A stretch of DNA of 64,000 bases from M3007 sp035299505 (GTDB taxonomy: Bacteria; Bacteroidota; Bacteroidia; Chitinophagales; Saprospiraceae). Every line of letters starts with the position of its first letter. The first letter of the stretch is position 1. Made by a program: the position numbers and the translations under genes. The notes under the pieces were generated by a model. The model searched no databases and had not been told where the DNA came from. It saw only the letters and a list, made by a program, of their open reading frames with translations. Positions 43,545 through 52,286 of this stretch are shown piece after piece. The DNA lies in assembly GCA_035299505.1 (NCBI GenBank), contig DATGWL010000178.1, positions 22,701 through 86,700 of the forward strand. The letters are read 5' to 3'.

Positions 43545-44744
43545 TCAATTGTTTATGACGGGTAATTCCAGGTAGCCTCTGAAAGCTTTATCTTCTTCGA
43601 ATACCACATCTGTGAAATCATGCACCTCATTATACAGGGTGTCGCGCTCAATAGGCTTGCGCCCAACCTTGCGGATCATATCTACCAGTTGCTGGGTGGT
43701 AAGTACCGGGTTTTGCTCTTCTGAGCCCGCCATGGAGTAAATTTTGGTAGTGTCGTCAATGGTGCCATCCAGATCATCTACACCAAACGCCAGCGCCAGT
43801 TGGGCAGTAGTTCGGCCAATCATGGGCCAGTAGGTTTTTACATGGTCAAAATTGTCCAGGTAAATCCTGCTGATGGCATAATTGCGCAGGTCTTCCACAG
43901 CTGTACTTTCCGGGATATGGCTCATTTGATTGTCCTGATTCCGGAATTTAAGGGGGATAAATGTTTGAAAGCCCCCAGTTTTATCCTGTAACTGACGGAG
44001 TCGTTCCATATGGTCTACCCGGTGTTCGTAGCGTTCAATATGGCCATAAAGCATGGTGGCATTAGAGCGCATACCCAGCTCATGCCAGATTTCGTGAATA
44101 CGCAGCCATTGATCTGCATCGCATTTATCTGCGGCAATTTGTTCTCTGATTTCTGGATGGAAAATTTCGGCTCCGCCGCCTGGCATACTGTCGCAACCAG
44201 CTTCCTTTACCATTTTCATGCCTTCTTCGTAAGACACCTTGGCTTTTTTGAAAATGTAGTGGTACTCTACAGGAGTGAGGGCCTTTACATGAAGTTCCGG
44301 TCGGTGTTCCTTGATTTTGCGGAAAAATTCCAGGTAAAATGGCAGGTCATACTGAGGAAGTACGCCACCTACAATGTGCACTTCTGTTACCGGCTGACCA
44401 TCGTATTTGTACACCATTTCCAGCATTTCTTCCATGCTAAAGGCCCAGGCATCTGCATCGCTGCGCTGTTTGATAAGCCGGGAGTAGGAGCAAAATTTGC
44501 AATCATACACACACAAATTAGTGGGTTCGATATGGAAATTCCGGTTGAAATAGGTTTTGTCGCCATTCTTCCGCTCTCTAACATGGTTAGCCAGGGCGCC
44601 AACGTAAGCCAATTCTCCTTTTTCGTACAAAAACACGCCCTCATCAAAACTGATGCGCTCACCTCGTTGCACCTTTCTGGCTATGGATTTGTGGGTTTCA
44701 CTCAGGTTGGGATCTTCAAGCAGGATGGATAAGTCTGTTGCCAT
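43545..44744 (-). CDS. mqnE: Aminofutalosine synthase, radical SAM
   Basis: This 399-residue radical SAM enzyme has the CxxxCxxC cluster at Cys78, Cys82 and Cys85 (NLCVYDCKFC). PGGGAEIFHPEIREQI and FIPLKFRNQDNQMS support MqnE. It joins the mqnA product with SAM-derived adenosyl to make aminofutalosine. The related MqnC is the alternative, but the sequence around GGGAEIF and the pairing with mqnA favour MqnE. First gene of the menaquinone run. Confidence 0.88.
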   Translation of the reverse strand: MATDLSILLEDPNLSETHKSIARKVQRGERISFDEGVFLYEKGELAYVGALANHVRERKNGDKTYFNRNFHIEPTNLCVYDCKFCSYSRLIKQRSDADAWAFSMEEMLEMVYKYDGQPVTEVHIVGGVLPQYDLPFYLEFFRKIKEHRPELHVKALTPVEYHYIFKKAKVSYEEGMKMVKEAGCDSMPGGGAEIFHPEIREQIAADKCDADQWLRIHEIWHELGMRSNATMLYGHIERYEHRVDHMERLRQLQDKTGGFQTFIPLKFRNQDNQMSHIPESTAVEDLRNYAISRIYLDNFDHVKTYWPMIGRTTAQLALAFGVDDLDGTIDDTTKIYSMAGSEEQNPVLTTQQLVDMIRKVGRKPIERDTLYNEVHDFTDVVFEEDKAFRGYLELPVINN

Positions 44745-44767
44745 ATGTTGGAACGATATATGGGTAA

Positions 44768-44820
44768 AATCGCAATCCTGTAAACCCGTCTGGAGAACAA
44801 TGGTTTACAGGATTGCGATT
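44768..44820 (-). terminator. Hairpin terminator of the outer-membrane protein gene
   Basis: A perfect 19-bp stem (44768-44786 and 44802-44820) with a 15-nt loop follows the stop of the gene at 44852 on the minus strand, with TTTTA after it. It separates that gene from mqnE. Confidence 0.82.
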
Positions 44821-44851
44821 GTTAACACTCAATTGGAAACATATTTCCTGA

Positions 44852-46192
44852 TTATTCGAAGCGGCGCTTGTAGAACCAGGTATTGTCATTCAGGGTGAAT
44901 CCGGCGCTCAGGCGGAAATAAGTTTCTTCAATGGGGGAGTCCGCACCAATTTTACCAATCTCCAGCGCAATGTTCACGAAGGATGTTTGTTGCCTGGGCA
45001 ATACCACCGGCAAGCCAATACCCATAGTCAAACCAACATCGTTAAAGTTTTTGCCGCTAACAGTGCGCGGGTCCTGACGGAAATAACCGCCCAGACGGTA
45101 GCGCCAGCGTTTCAGAAACTTATTGTACGAAATGTAATCCGGGATATATTCCACGCCGCCGGAAATGTTGAAGGTATTCCGCATGGATTGCGGCCGGGCT
45201 TCGTTTTCGTAGTTAGACCAGGATTCCATGCCAAATTGAGCACCGAGTTTAAGCTTGTTGGCCTTAACGTACAAAAGGCCCACACTGAATGCGGCCGGAA
45301 GGCTGATTTTCCGCTCCTGATCCACAGTAGCTGAAAGGGTATCAGCATCTGAATAATTGCCGTTAGACAGCTGGCCGCGACTGCGAATCTGGAAACGATC
45401 TTCCAGGGCTTTGAGCTTGTACTGGCCATTTCCAGTTACACCAAGCGTAATCCATTTTGTCGGAATTTCTTTATCCTGTTCAGAGCGCTTGAGGATAAAG
45501 TCGTGTTGAACACCCAGGTTCCACACAAAGCCATTAGCCACGATATCTTGCCTGATATTATCCTGGAACGTGGGCAGCTTGACGTCGCTGGTATCCGTAA
45601 ACAGGGTATTGTTTGAATAGGTTGTTTTTCCAAACAGCCAGCCAAGGTTCAAGCCTACGGCTGTGTTCTTTCGTTTCGCGGCGCCGGTCCACGCGAGGCG
45701 GTACAAGCCGCCGCTACCTTGGAAATTGTTCTGGATGTCGTCGATGTTAGGCAGTGTGTCGCGGGTTAAAATGTTGTAACCAACCCTGGAATAAGGTGTA
45801 ACGCCGATGCCCATGCCGTAGTTCCAGATGGATTTTTCGCGGTCCAGCACTTCATTGATTGGGCTTTTCAGGGTAAAACCCAGTGCCAGATGGGAAAGGT
45901 TGCCACCCCATTCATTTTGGGTGGTAGAACCTGCAGTATACTGGCTGTATTTGGCATACATACCGGTTTCGAGTGCAGTAGCGCGTAAATAGGCGTAAGA
46001 AGCAGGGTTGGAGGGGTTCAGGTGGTAGGGATCGTGAAAAGCAGCTGTCTGACCTCCCCATCCGGCCTGATTGGCAAAATACGGGTTAACGATATCGCCG
46101 ACGCCGTATCTGGAATATGGGGAGTTGAATTTAGGTTGTGCTGCAAGACCCAGACTCGCTAACAGGAACAAAAACAGAAGGTTAGATCTCAT
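44852..46192 (-). CDS. Outer-membrane beta-barrel protein next to coaX
   Basis: This 446-residue exported protein starts at ATG 46192 (MRSNLLFLFLLASLGLAAQ). It has the sequence character of a FadL- or PorV-like barrel: NSPYSRYGVGD near the start, then many alternating strands, ending in NTWFYKRRFE. Similar proteins lie beside coaX in other Bacteroidota. The transport or secretion role is not known. The longer frame was rejected because it overlaps the coaX gene. Confidence 0.78.
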   Translation of the reverse strand: MRSNLLFLFLLASLGLAAQPKFNSPYSRYGVGDIVNPYFANQAGWGGQTAAFHDPYHLNPSNPASYAYLRATALETGMYAKYSQYTAGSTTQNEWGGNLSHLALGFTLKSPINEVLDREKSIWNYGMGIGVTPYSRVGYNILTRDTLPNIDDIQNNFQGSGGLYRLAWTGAAKRKNTAVGLNLGWLFGKTTYSNNTLFTDTSDVKLPTFQDNIRQDIVANGFVWNLGVQHDFILKRSEQDKEIPTKWITLGVTGNGQYKLKALEDRFQIRSRGQLSNGNYSDADTLSATVDQERKISLPAAFSVGLLYVKANKLKLGAQFGMESWSNYENEARPQSMRNTFNISGGVEYIPDYISYNKFLKRWRYRLGGYFRQDPRTVSGKNFNDVGLTMGIGLPVVLPRQQTSFVNIALEIGKIGADSPIEETYFRLSAGFTLNDNTWFYKRRFE

Positions 46193-46230
46193 TCGAGTGG
46201 AATTATCTTGGTGTAGATCGCACAGGCAGT

Positions 46231-46965
46231 TTAATTTGCCTGATCGTTGTATGTTAAAATGTGATGTAAGCCAATTAAAGTCAGATGAGGCGCCAATTGC
46301 TTTTCCGGGTGTTGAAAATGAGGAAAAAGAAAAGCAGCATCTCCTCCTGTGAGCACCGGAATACATGGTGAGAATTGGGTTTCAAAAAGTTTTATAAATC
46401 CGTTCATTTCAAGCAAAGAACCCAGGAATGCACCATTTTGCAGTGCAGTTTCTGTGCTGGTTCCGATGAAATTGGAGGGCAAATGTTGCGAAACTTCCGG
46501 AAGTCTTGCAGTGAATTCGTGCATGGCTTTGGCACGCATACCCAATCCAGGCGCAATATTCCCTCCTTTATATACTCCTTCTGAAGTCAGTAAGTCGTAT
46601 TTGATACAAGTGCCGCAATCAATCACAAGGCAATTTTTTTGAGGGTATAACGCATGAGCGCCGGCTATCGCTGCCAACCGATCCTTACCAAGTGTTTGTG
46701 GAGTGGCGTATTGGTTGTCAAATGGCAGAGGAGTGGTATGGGTTAATTCCAGGTAAACCGGGAATGAACGGCTGAGCGTGTTGTGAAAATCTTCTTCCAG
46801 ATTGGCAACCGATGAAACCATGACGTGCCGTACGGCATGAAGGTTGCCATATTCCACCAGCTGTTCTGCCGTCCAGTTGGTGACAACCTGATGTGAGGTT
46901 AATTTTCCTCCCTCAAACAGCCCCATTTTCCAGCGGGTATTGCCAATGTCTAACACAAGATTCAT
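46231..46965 (-). CDS. coaX: Type III pantothenate kinase
   Basis: This 244-residue kinase phosphorylates pantothenate in the first step of coenzyme A synthesis. It has the ASKHA-fold motifs: LDIGNTRWKMGLF (phosphate 1), GKDRLAAIAGA, VIDCGTCIKYDLL (with catalytic Asp), GGNIAPGLGMRAKAMHEFTARLP and LTGGDA. It is of normal length and uses no feedback domain. It lies 38 bp before the outer-membrane gene. Confidence 0.95.
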   Translation of the reverse strand: MNLVLDIGNTRWKMGLFEGGKLTSHQVVTNWTAEQLVEYGNLHAVRHVMVSSVANLEEDFHNTLSRSFPVYLELTHTTPLPFDNQYATPQTLGKDRLAAIAGAHALYPQKNCLVIDCGTCIKYDLLTSEGVYKGGNIAPGLGMRAKAMHEFTARLPEVSQHLPSNFIGTSTETALQNGAFLGSLLEMNGFIKLFETQFSPCIPVLTGGDAAFLFPHFQHPEKQLAPHLTLIGLHHILTYNDQAN

Positions 46966-47058
46966 ACAATCGGCTGCGAAGGTAAGCAGTGAAAGCTACA
47001 GTTAGCCAAAGAAAAAGCGCAATAGTTTGATGATCAAACCATTGCGCTCACAAGATTG

Positions 47059-47143
47059 CGGAGGAGGAGAGATTCGAACTCCCGGTACCTTTCAGTACGA
47101 CGGTTTTCAAGACCGCTCCATTAAACCACTCTGGCACTCCTCC
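47059..47143 (-). tRNA. tRNA-Ser (anticodon UGA)
   Basis: On the minus strand the 85-nt cloverleaf has acceptor GGAGGAG/CTCCTCC, an anticodon loop CTTGAAA (anticodon TGA), a long variable arm as expected for serine, and T-loop TTCGAAT. The discriminator is G, and CCA is not encoded. It reads UCA and related serine codons. Confidence 0.95.
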
Positions 47144-47168
47144 GTTGCGATAACTTCTTTTCGCGGGG

Positions 47169-47198
47169 CAAATGTATAACGACTTGTTGAATTGCAAA
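47169..47198 (-). promoter_or_regulatory. Bacteroidota-type promoter of tRNA-Ser
   Basis: On the minus strand, TTTG (47198-47195) is followed after 18 bp by TACATTTG (47176-47169), a full -33/-7 pair. Transcription would start near 47162, about 20 bp before the tRNA 5' end. Confidence 0.75.
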
Positions 47199-47251
47199 AT
47201 ATTGATCTTTTCTTTTTTCAAAAGAATCGCAATAAATTGTTGCCAGCGTTC

Positions 47252-48289
47252 TTAGTCTGTATCCAGCTTGATTAGGGTTGGGATCTCACCATTGCCCTCC
47301 ATTTTGTCAAAAAAAGTGCGCAAATAGCGGCTCATTTCTTCAGATGCATCATATCCCAGATGTTTTGACTTGCAGAGTGCAAGCAAAGAAGAGCGGTTGG
47401 CTTTCAGCGTGTTGAGGGCCCGACGCAAATGCTCGGTTTTCAACCCACTGCTCATTAGAAAGCGGTCTTTGACAGTTTTCAAGCCCGTTTCCGAACTTGG
47501 AGTGGCATATGGAGCCGACACCAAACCGGAAAAATCAAAATCGTAAGGAATTACCAGCGATTTGCCGGAAATAGGGGCTTTTACCAGCCTTACATTACGT
47601 TGCATGGCAATTTCCCAATCCGTATTACCAATCATATATTCAAACATGACTGCCAAAGCGGCCTGGTTAGCATTCAAGCTGTCGGCCGGAACTCCGTAAT
47701 CCTCGTTGATCTGACCACGCAGCCGAGCCACTAACTCTTCTTCATCTTCCAGCAAAATGGCATACATGGGTGATTTTGATTTTTCAACGTGGGTATCCCT
47801 GATGGTTAGTCGTATTAATCTTGCACGCAAACTGGCATCCGTTAGTGTTTCAAACATGCGGTAGGCCAGGTATTCCTTGATAATCAGTTCATCTCCTTTA
47901 TCATTTTCAAAACAGGGTAACACCAATTTGATCTCATTCAGTGTGTCCAGTCCTTCCGCTACGAGTTCTTTTTTCTTGAACTTGATTTTCATAGGCGGGA
48001 AAGCTGATATCTTCCGGCGAAATTTCCCCCTTGGCTTAACCTCAATTTTGTATTGCTTGCCATCCGCTGTACGCAGGGTGGCGGGAAAGTACTGGTTGGT
48101 CTTCTTCTGCTCAATAATGGTAGTAAGGTCGCATTCTAAGGTCATTTTAGCCGCTTCCTTTTCAGTAAGCACCTGAAATATGCTTTTGGGTGTGGTGGTC
48201 CGCACAGTATCCTGCGCTTCTGTAATGGCATTGCCCAAACAGAATAACGCTAAAAGGAACCATCGGAAAGTATGAGTGATCGTCATCAT
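47252..48289 (-). CDS. Exported CotH-like kinase-fold protein
   Basis: This 345-residue protein starts at ATG 48289 (MMTITHTFRWFLLALFCLG) with a signal peptide. The body resembles the CotH family: ATLRTADGKQYKIEVKPRGKFRRK, a KIKFKKKEL strand, IKEYLAYRMFETL, and the metal-binding DFDFSGLVSAPY. CotH proteins of spore formers are protein kinases; in Bacteroidota secreted members have unknown targets. DWEIAMQRNVRLV sits before the DFDF motif as in the family. Confidence 0.75.
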   Translation of the reverse strand: MMTITHTFRWFLLALFCLGNAITEAQDTVRTTTPKSIFQVLTEKEAAKMTLECDLTTIIEQKKTNQYFPATLRTADGKQYKIEVKPRGKFRRKISAFPPMKIKFKKKELVAEGLDTLNEIKLVLPCFENDKGDELIIKEYLAYRMFETLTDASLRARLIRLTIRDTHVEKSKSPMYAILLEDEEELVARLRGQINEDYGVPADSLNANQAALAVMFEYMIGNTDWEIAMQRNVRLVKAPISGKSLVIPYDFDFSGLVSAPYATPSSETGLKTVKDRFLMSSGLKTEHLRRALNTLKANRSSLLALCKSKHLGYDASEEMSRYLRTFFDKMEGNGEIPTLIKLDTD

Positions 48290-48391
48290 GGGTTTCAGCA
48301 ATTATGCGGCATGTGAAGATTAAAAAAAAACTTGGATTGCGAAATTATATCTTGAAACAGCGTTTTGACAAGGAAGGTTTCAGAATTATTG

Positions 48392-48399
48392 CAAAGTTA
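48392..48399 (-). promoter_or_regulatory. Candidate -7 element of the CotH-like gene
   Basis: On the minus strand this reads TAACTTTG, a perfect TAnnTTTG, about 100 bp upstream of ATG 48289. No -33 match at the usual spacing. Confidence 0.35.
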
Positions 48400-48555
48400 A
48401 TGGGGCTCTTTCAGAAATCTATGTTATTTCGATAAAAAGCGGACTATACCCGCTTTGAATCCAACTTCTCCCGATGGAGTTTTATTGAAAAGCAAAGGTT
48501 GCAAAAACCTTTAGAATTGCCACTTGCTGACACCATATCTTACAGGCTTATGCCG

Positions 48556-48563
48556 TAAATTTG
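48556..48563 (+). promoter_or_regulatory. Candidate -7 element of the M43 metallopeptidase gene
   Basis: TAAATTTG matches TAnnTTTG. It lies about 120 bp upstream of ATG 48686. No -33 element at normal spacing was found. Confidence 0.35.
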
Positions 48564-48685
48564 CGCTGCTATATTTTGGGGGCAATTTTGCAGCCAAAAA
48601 TTTTGATTCACTAGGGGATTATGATGGTTGCATTGTCTTAGACCTGAGTAAATCTTCTACTTACACAATCTCTAACTTAACATCC

Positions 48686-50245
48686 ATGAAAAAAGGGCTT
48701 TTACTTTTCCTTTTTGCTTCATTGGCCTGCATTCCCGCATTCAGCCAGGTGATGCCCCATGTCTGCGGCAACGCTGAAGACCAATCTGATCTCATCCCTC
48801 GGCTTCGGGAAAACAAATTAGTAATGGAAGCCATGCGCGCAGCTGCCGCAGATCGCAGCGAAGTCAGATATGTACCTATCCATTTTCACCTGGTAGGCGA
48901 TGCTGATGGAAATGGTAAACATAAAGAAATCCGCATTCTGGAACAACTCTGTGCCCTCAACGCTGCTTATGAGCCAGTTGGCATTCAGTTCTACCTGAGC
49001 GAACACCCCACTTACGGACTATTCAATAAGTCCATCAACAATAACAACGTATTTGATAACCAATCCAATACATTGTTGATGAACCTTCGCCGCCACAATA
49101 ATGCCATTAACGTGTTTGTGGTAGAAACACCTGTTTCCGGCAACAACCAGCCAGGTATCACGCTGGCTTATTACAACATTCCGCAAGACTGGATCGTAAG
49201 CCGCAAAACAGAAATCAACGGCGCTATGCCTAACAGCACCCTGCCTCACGAAATGGGTCACCTGTTTACACTGCCGCACACTTTCTTCGGCTACGAAAAT
49301 AATCCGTTCGACGCCGCTGATCCAACCTGGCCCGTTGCGCCGGTAAATGCGCCATTGGGCAACGGTATCACCACCGAGCGCCAAAACGGTACCAATTGCA
49401 CTACCTCCGCCGACGAAATCTGCGATACTCCGCCAGATTACAACTTCGGTTTCATCTCCAACAACTGCAATAACTACTCTGGTGGCGCTAAAGATCCACT
49501 TGGCACCCTGGTAGATCCAATGGAGAATAACTACATGAGCTACTTCCTGAGCTGCAGCAGCTATCAATTTACACAAGACCAAATTGATATCATGAATGCA
49601 GACCTGAGCAGCTCAGCCCGCAACTACCTCGACAACAGCTTTAGCCCGGTAGCAACCAGCATCAATACGCCTACTGATCTGCTGGTTGGTCCTGCGCATG
49701 CCGGCACAGTACCTTATTATAATGAGGTGTTGCTGGAATGGCAGCCAGTGGCCGGGGCTACCCACTATCTGGTGGATATCGATATCGTGTCTACCTTCGG
49801 AACGCAGTTTGCCCAGACGTTTATCGAGACCGGAACCAGCAAATTGCTGACCAACCTGTCTCCAAACAAAACCTACTACTGGCGTGTGAAGCCGTTCAAC
49901 CACCTGGTTGGTTGTGCCGCGTTCCGTTCCAGAAACCTGAAGACCCCTGCAACGGCTACCACTGGTACCATTGAAATTGAAGGTCTGAATGCCTGGCAGA
50001 TTGCTCCAAACCCTGCTCAGGATGCACAGGTTAACCTGCTGGTTAATGCCAACGACGCTTTCGAAGCTTCTGTTCGTGTAACAGATGCTGCCGGGAAAAC
50101 GGTTGCTTTCCATCAGGGCGTTAACTTCCAGCAAGGTGAAAACACTTTTGCACTGGATATCAATGGGCTGGCAAACGGCCTGTACCTGGTGTCCTTGGAA
50201 AGTCAAAACGGCAGAAACGTGCGCAAACTCAGCGTTTTGCGTTAA
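48686..50245 (+). CDS. Secreted M43 (pappalysin-like) zinc metallopeptidase with Por-type tail
   Basis: This 519-residue protein starts at ATG 48686 with signal MKKGLLLFLFASLACIPAFSQ. The zinc motif is HEMGHLFTLPH (His188, Glu189, His192, His198), with Met-turn MENNYMSYF about 85 residues later. A fibronectin-III-like domain follows (about 330-425). The last 80 residues are a Por-type sorting domain (APNPAQDAQVNLLV, VTDAAGKTV, LANGLYLVSL) for type IX export. It is probably an extracellular protease. A 16-bp terminator hairpin follows. Confidence 0.92.
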   Translation: MKKGLLLFLFASLACIPAFSQVMPHVCGNAEDQSDLIPRLRENKLVMEAMRAAAADRSEVRYVPIHFHLVGDADGNGKHKEIRILEQLCALNAAYEPVGIQFYLSEHPTYGLFNKSINNNNVFDNQSNTLLMNLRRHNNAINVFVVETPVSGNNQPGITLAYYNIPQDWIVSRKTEINGAMPNSTLPHEMGHLFTLPHTFFGYENNPFDAADPTWPVAPVNAPLGNGITTERQNGTNCTTSADEICDTPPDYNFGFISNNCNNYSGGAKDPLGTLVDPMENNYMSYFLSCSSYQFTQDQIDIMNADLSSSARNYLDNSFSPVATSINTPTDLLVGPAHAGTVPYYNEVLLEWQPVAGATHYLVDIDIVSTFGTQFAQTFIETGTSKLLTNLSPNKTYYWRVKPFNHLVGCAAFRSRNLKTPATATTGTIEIEGLNAWQIAPNPAQDAQVNLLVNANDAFEASVRVTDAAGKTVAFHQGVNFQQGENTFALDINGLANGLYLVSLESQNGRNVRKLSVLR

Positions 50246-50263
50246 TATTTGCTTTAGTTTTTT

Positions 50264-50303
50264 AAACATCCCCTGCAACTCAACCATGTTGCAGGGGATG
50301 TTT
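50264..50303 (+). terminator. Terminator of the M43 metallopeptidase gene
   Basis: A perfect 16-bp stem (50264-50279 and 50288-50303) with an 8-nt loop starts 18 bp after the stop codon. The stem ends in three T residues followed by CTGTTT. Confidence 0.85.
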
Positions 50304-50364
50304 CTGTTTACAGAACAACTTTTGACCAACAACTCTGTTGTAAACGAACTTTACTATAGCGTTA

Positions 50365-50538
50365 GTGAAAAAACAATCAGCTGAATCTACACAAACTCCC
50401 CTGGTTGAAGGAGTTGATTATTACCTGGAGAAAGGATGTTGGGTGTTTACCGAACATTACCTGCTCAAACGCGGCCAATGTTGTGGTAGCGGCTGCCGTC
50501 ATTGCCCCTACCGCAAAAAAAAGGAACAAAAATCCTAA
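50365..50538 (+). CDS. 57-residue cysteine-rich DUF5522-like protein, GTG start
   Basis: The frame GTG 50365 to TAA 50538 encodes a hydrophilic protein with VDYYLEKGCWVFTEHYLLKR and the cysteine cluster GQCCGSGCRHCPY near its C-terminus. This is the pattern of DUF5522, small Bacteroidota proteins with four clustered cysteines. Upstream the frame closes at TAA 50341, and no ATG is in frame, so GTG is the only usable start. The four cysteines could bind zinc or an Fe-S cluster; the function is unknown. The VWA lipoprotein gene follows after 68 bp. Confidence 0.8.
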   Translation: MKKQSAESTQTPLVEGVDYYLEKGCWVFTEHYLLKRGQCCGSGCRHCPYRKKKEQKS

Positions 50539-50606
50539 GCTTTTATGTAATCCTCTGCACTCCGGCATCCTGCTTGGCATATATCAATCACCAAACCTAT
50601 TTTGCC

Positions 50607-51788
50607 ATGCAGAAATCACTCTTATTGTTTATCGCCCTCTTCCAGGCAACAACCGCCTGTCAGTCTTCGCCTAATCCTGTAGCCATGGAGGTGGGTCCCA
50701 AACCTTTGACTGTAAGCTATCAGCAACAGCCCTCCAACCGGTCTAAAATACAGGTGGCTCTGTTGCTTGATACCAGCAACAGCATGGATGGCCTCATTGA
50801 TCAGGCCAAAGCGCAACTCTGGAAAATGGTTAATCGCCTGGCCGATGCCCAACGTCAGCAAGTGGGTGTTGAACTCGAAATTGCGCTGTACGAATACGGC
50901 AACAGTGGCTTGGATGATTCAAATGGATTTATCAGACTGGTTCAGCCAATGAGTACCGATCTGGACGGATTGTCGGAAAAACTCTTCCAGCTTAGCACGA
51001 ATGGAGGTGATGAATATTGTGGCTGGGTTATTAAAACCAGCCTGAAAGACATTCAGTGGTCTGCCAACGACAATGATCTGCGCATCATCGTTATTGCCGG
51101 AAACGAACCATTCAATCAGGGACCGGTAGATCCTAAAAATAGTTGTGGGACCGCTAAAGACCGGGGAATTTTGGTTAATACCATCTATTGCGGCGATTAC
51201 GAGACGGGTGTTGCCTCCGGCTGGAAGGAAGGCGCAGATATGGGCAAAGGAAAGTATATGATTATTGATACCAATAAAAAGGTGGTTCATATCAGTACTC
51301 CGTATGATGGCAGGGTGCTGGAGTTGAACGAGAAGCTGAACAAAACTTATATCGGTTACGGAAAAGAGGGAGAAGCCAAGAAAATGCGTCAATCCGCGCA
51401 GGATGCCAATGCCTCACAATATGGATCTTCCAATTTTGCCCAAAGGGCCGCTGCGAAGTCAAAGGCTTCTTACCGCAACGAAGATTGGGATATCGTGGAT
51501 GCTGCCAATTCGGACAGGAATTTCCTGGATAAGCTGGAGGAGTCGGCACTTCCTGCTGAGTTTAAAGGCAAAACAAAGCCGGAAATAAAAAAGGAAATTG
51601 AACGGCTGAGTAAGGAGCGGGATGCCATTAAAAAAGAACTGGCTGAACAGGAAAAGATGATGGCCTTGTTCATTGCAGAAGAAACCAGTAAAAAAGCTGG
51701 CTCTTCAGAAACGCTTGACAATGTGCTGATTAATGCAGTGGTAGAGCAGGCCAAAGCTAAAGGATTCAGTTTTCCGGAGATGAAGTAA
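50607..51788 (+). CDS. VWA-domain lipoprotein
   Basis: This 393-residue protein starts at ATG 50607 with lipobox ATTAC. The von Willebrand factor A domain (about 45-245) has the metal motif DTSNSM and the later TNGGDEYCGWV. The C-terminal part is helical (KTKPEIKKEIERLSKERDAIKKELAEQ) and likely coiled-coil. It lies anchored in the periplasm or at the surface; the partner is unknown. A terminator follows. Confidence 0.88.
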   Translation: MQKSLLLFIALFQATTACQSSPNPVAMEVGPKPLTVSYQQQPSNRSKIQVALLLDTSNSMDGLIDQAKAQLWKMVNRLADAQRQQVGVELEIALYEYGNSGLDDSNGFIRLVQPMSTDLDGLSEKLFQLSTNGGDEYCGWVIKTSLKDIQWSANDNDLRIIVIAGNEPFNQGPVDPKNSCGTAKDRGILVNTIYCGDYETGVASGWKEGADMGKGKYMIIDTNKKVVHISTPYDGRVLELNEKLNKTYIGYGKEGEAKKMRQSAQDANASQYGSSNFAQRAAAKSKASYRNEDWDIVDAANSDRNFLDKLEESALPAEFKGKTKPEIKKEIERLSKERDAIKKELAEQEKMMALFIAEETSKKAGSSETLDNVLINAVVEQAKAKGFSFPEMK

Positions 51789-51802
51789 CAGGCTCTTTAC
51801 CT

Positions 51803-51838
51803 AACCCGGATTTGCCACACTGCAGGCAAATCCGGGTT
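51803..51838 (+). terminator. Rho-independent terminator of the VWA gene
   Basis: A perfect 14-bp stem (51803-51816 and 51825-51838) with an 8-nt loop is followed by GTG and a run of six T residues (51842-51847). Confidence 0.9.
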
Positions 51839-51859
51839 GTGTTTTTTGGGCCTGTGTAT

Positions 51860-52090
51860 TTACATTTCTTCGTTACGCTTTTCCTTTTCCCAATCGGTTC
51901 GGGCAAAAACGATGGTAATAATACCCACTATCACCATAAGCAATTTGACCACGAATGCGCCCAAGCCGCCCAGTTTTTCCAGCCAGCTTAAAAAATACCA
52001 GTGTGTGCCCACCAGCTCCATAACGATAGAGGTGACACCAAAAGTGAGCAAAAGGTATCCTGAAAGCAGTAAAATTCCCTTGTTTTTCAT
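51860..52090 (-). CDS. Small two-TM membrane protein, unknown function
   Basis: This 76-residue protein starts at ATG 52090 (MKNKGILLLSGYLLLTFGVTS). It has two hydrophobic helices (about 5-27 and 41-63) and a charged C-terminus (RTDWEKEKRNEEM). No family is recognised. It lies alone between convergent and divergent genes. Confidence 0.65.
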   Translation of the reverse strand: MKNKGILLLSGYLLLTFGVTSIVMELVGTHWYFLSWLEKLGGLGAFVVKLLMVIVGIITIVFARTDWEKEKRNEEM

Positions 52091-52229
52091 GCGTAAGTTC
52101 AACTTGTTTGATTCCGCGAAGGTAGCTAAGCCAGGTCATTCCCGCAGGTTTAACTTGTTGTTCTACCAAATCCGGCGATTAATGCTTGTATGGTAAACCA
52201 AGAACCACCTCAAAGTGTTTGAATTGATC

Positions 52230-52237
52230 TACCTTTG
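52230..52237 (+). promoter_or_regulatory. Candidate -7 element of the DUF58 gene
   Basis: TACCTTTG matches TAnnTTTG and lies 49 bp upstream of the ATG at 52287. No -33 element was found at the usual distance. Confidence 0.5.
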
Positions 52238-52286
52238 CGCTGCAAAAAGCAGCCTTTTCCGGGTGGCAACGCTCAACTAAATAGAT

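Larger units (their letters stand above)
48302..48685. other. About 384-bp region between divergent genes
   Basis: This region holds candidate -7 elements in both directions: TAACTTTG on the minus strand (48399-48392) for the CotH-like gene and TAAATTTG (48556-48563) for the metallopeptidase. No small gene or terminator could be supported. Confidence 0.55.

Noticed and set aside
46193..46366. N-terminal extension of the outer-membrane protein next to coaX
   Set aside because: It overlaps the coaX gene, and the signal peptide starts at ATG 46192.
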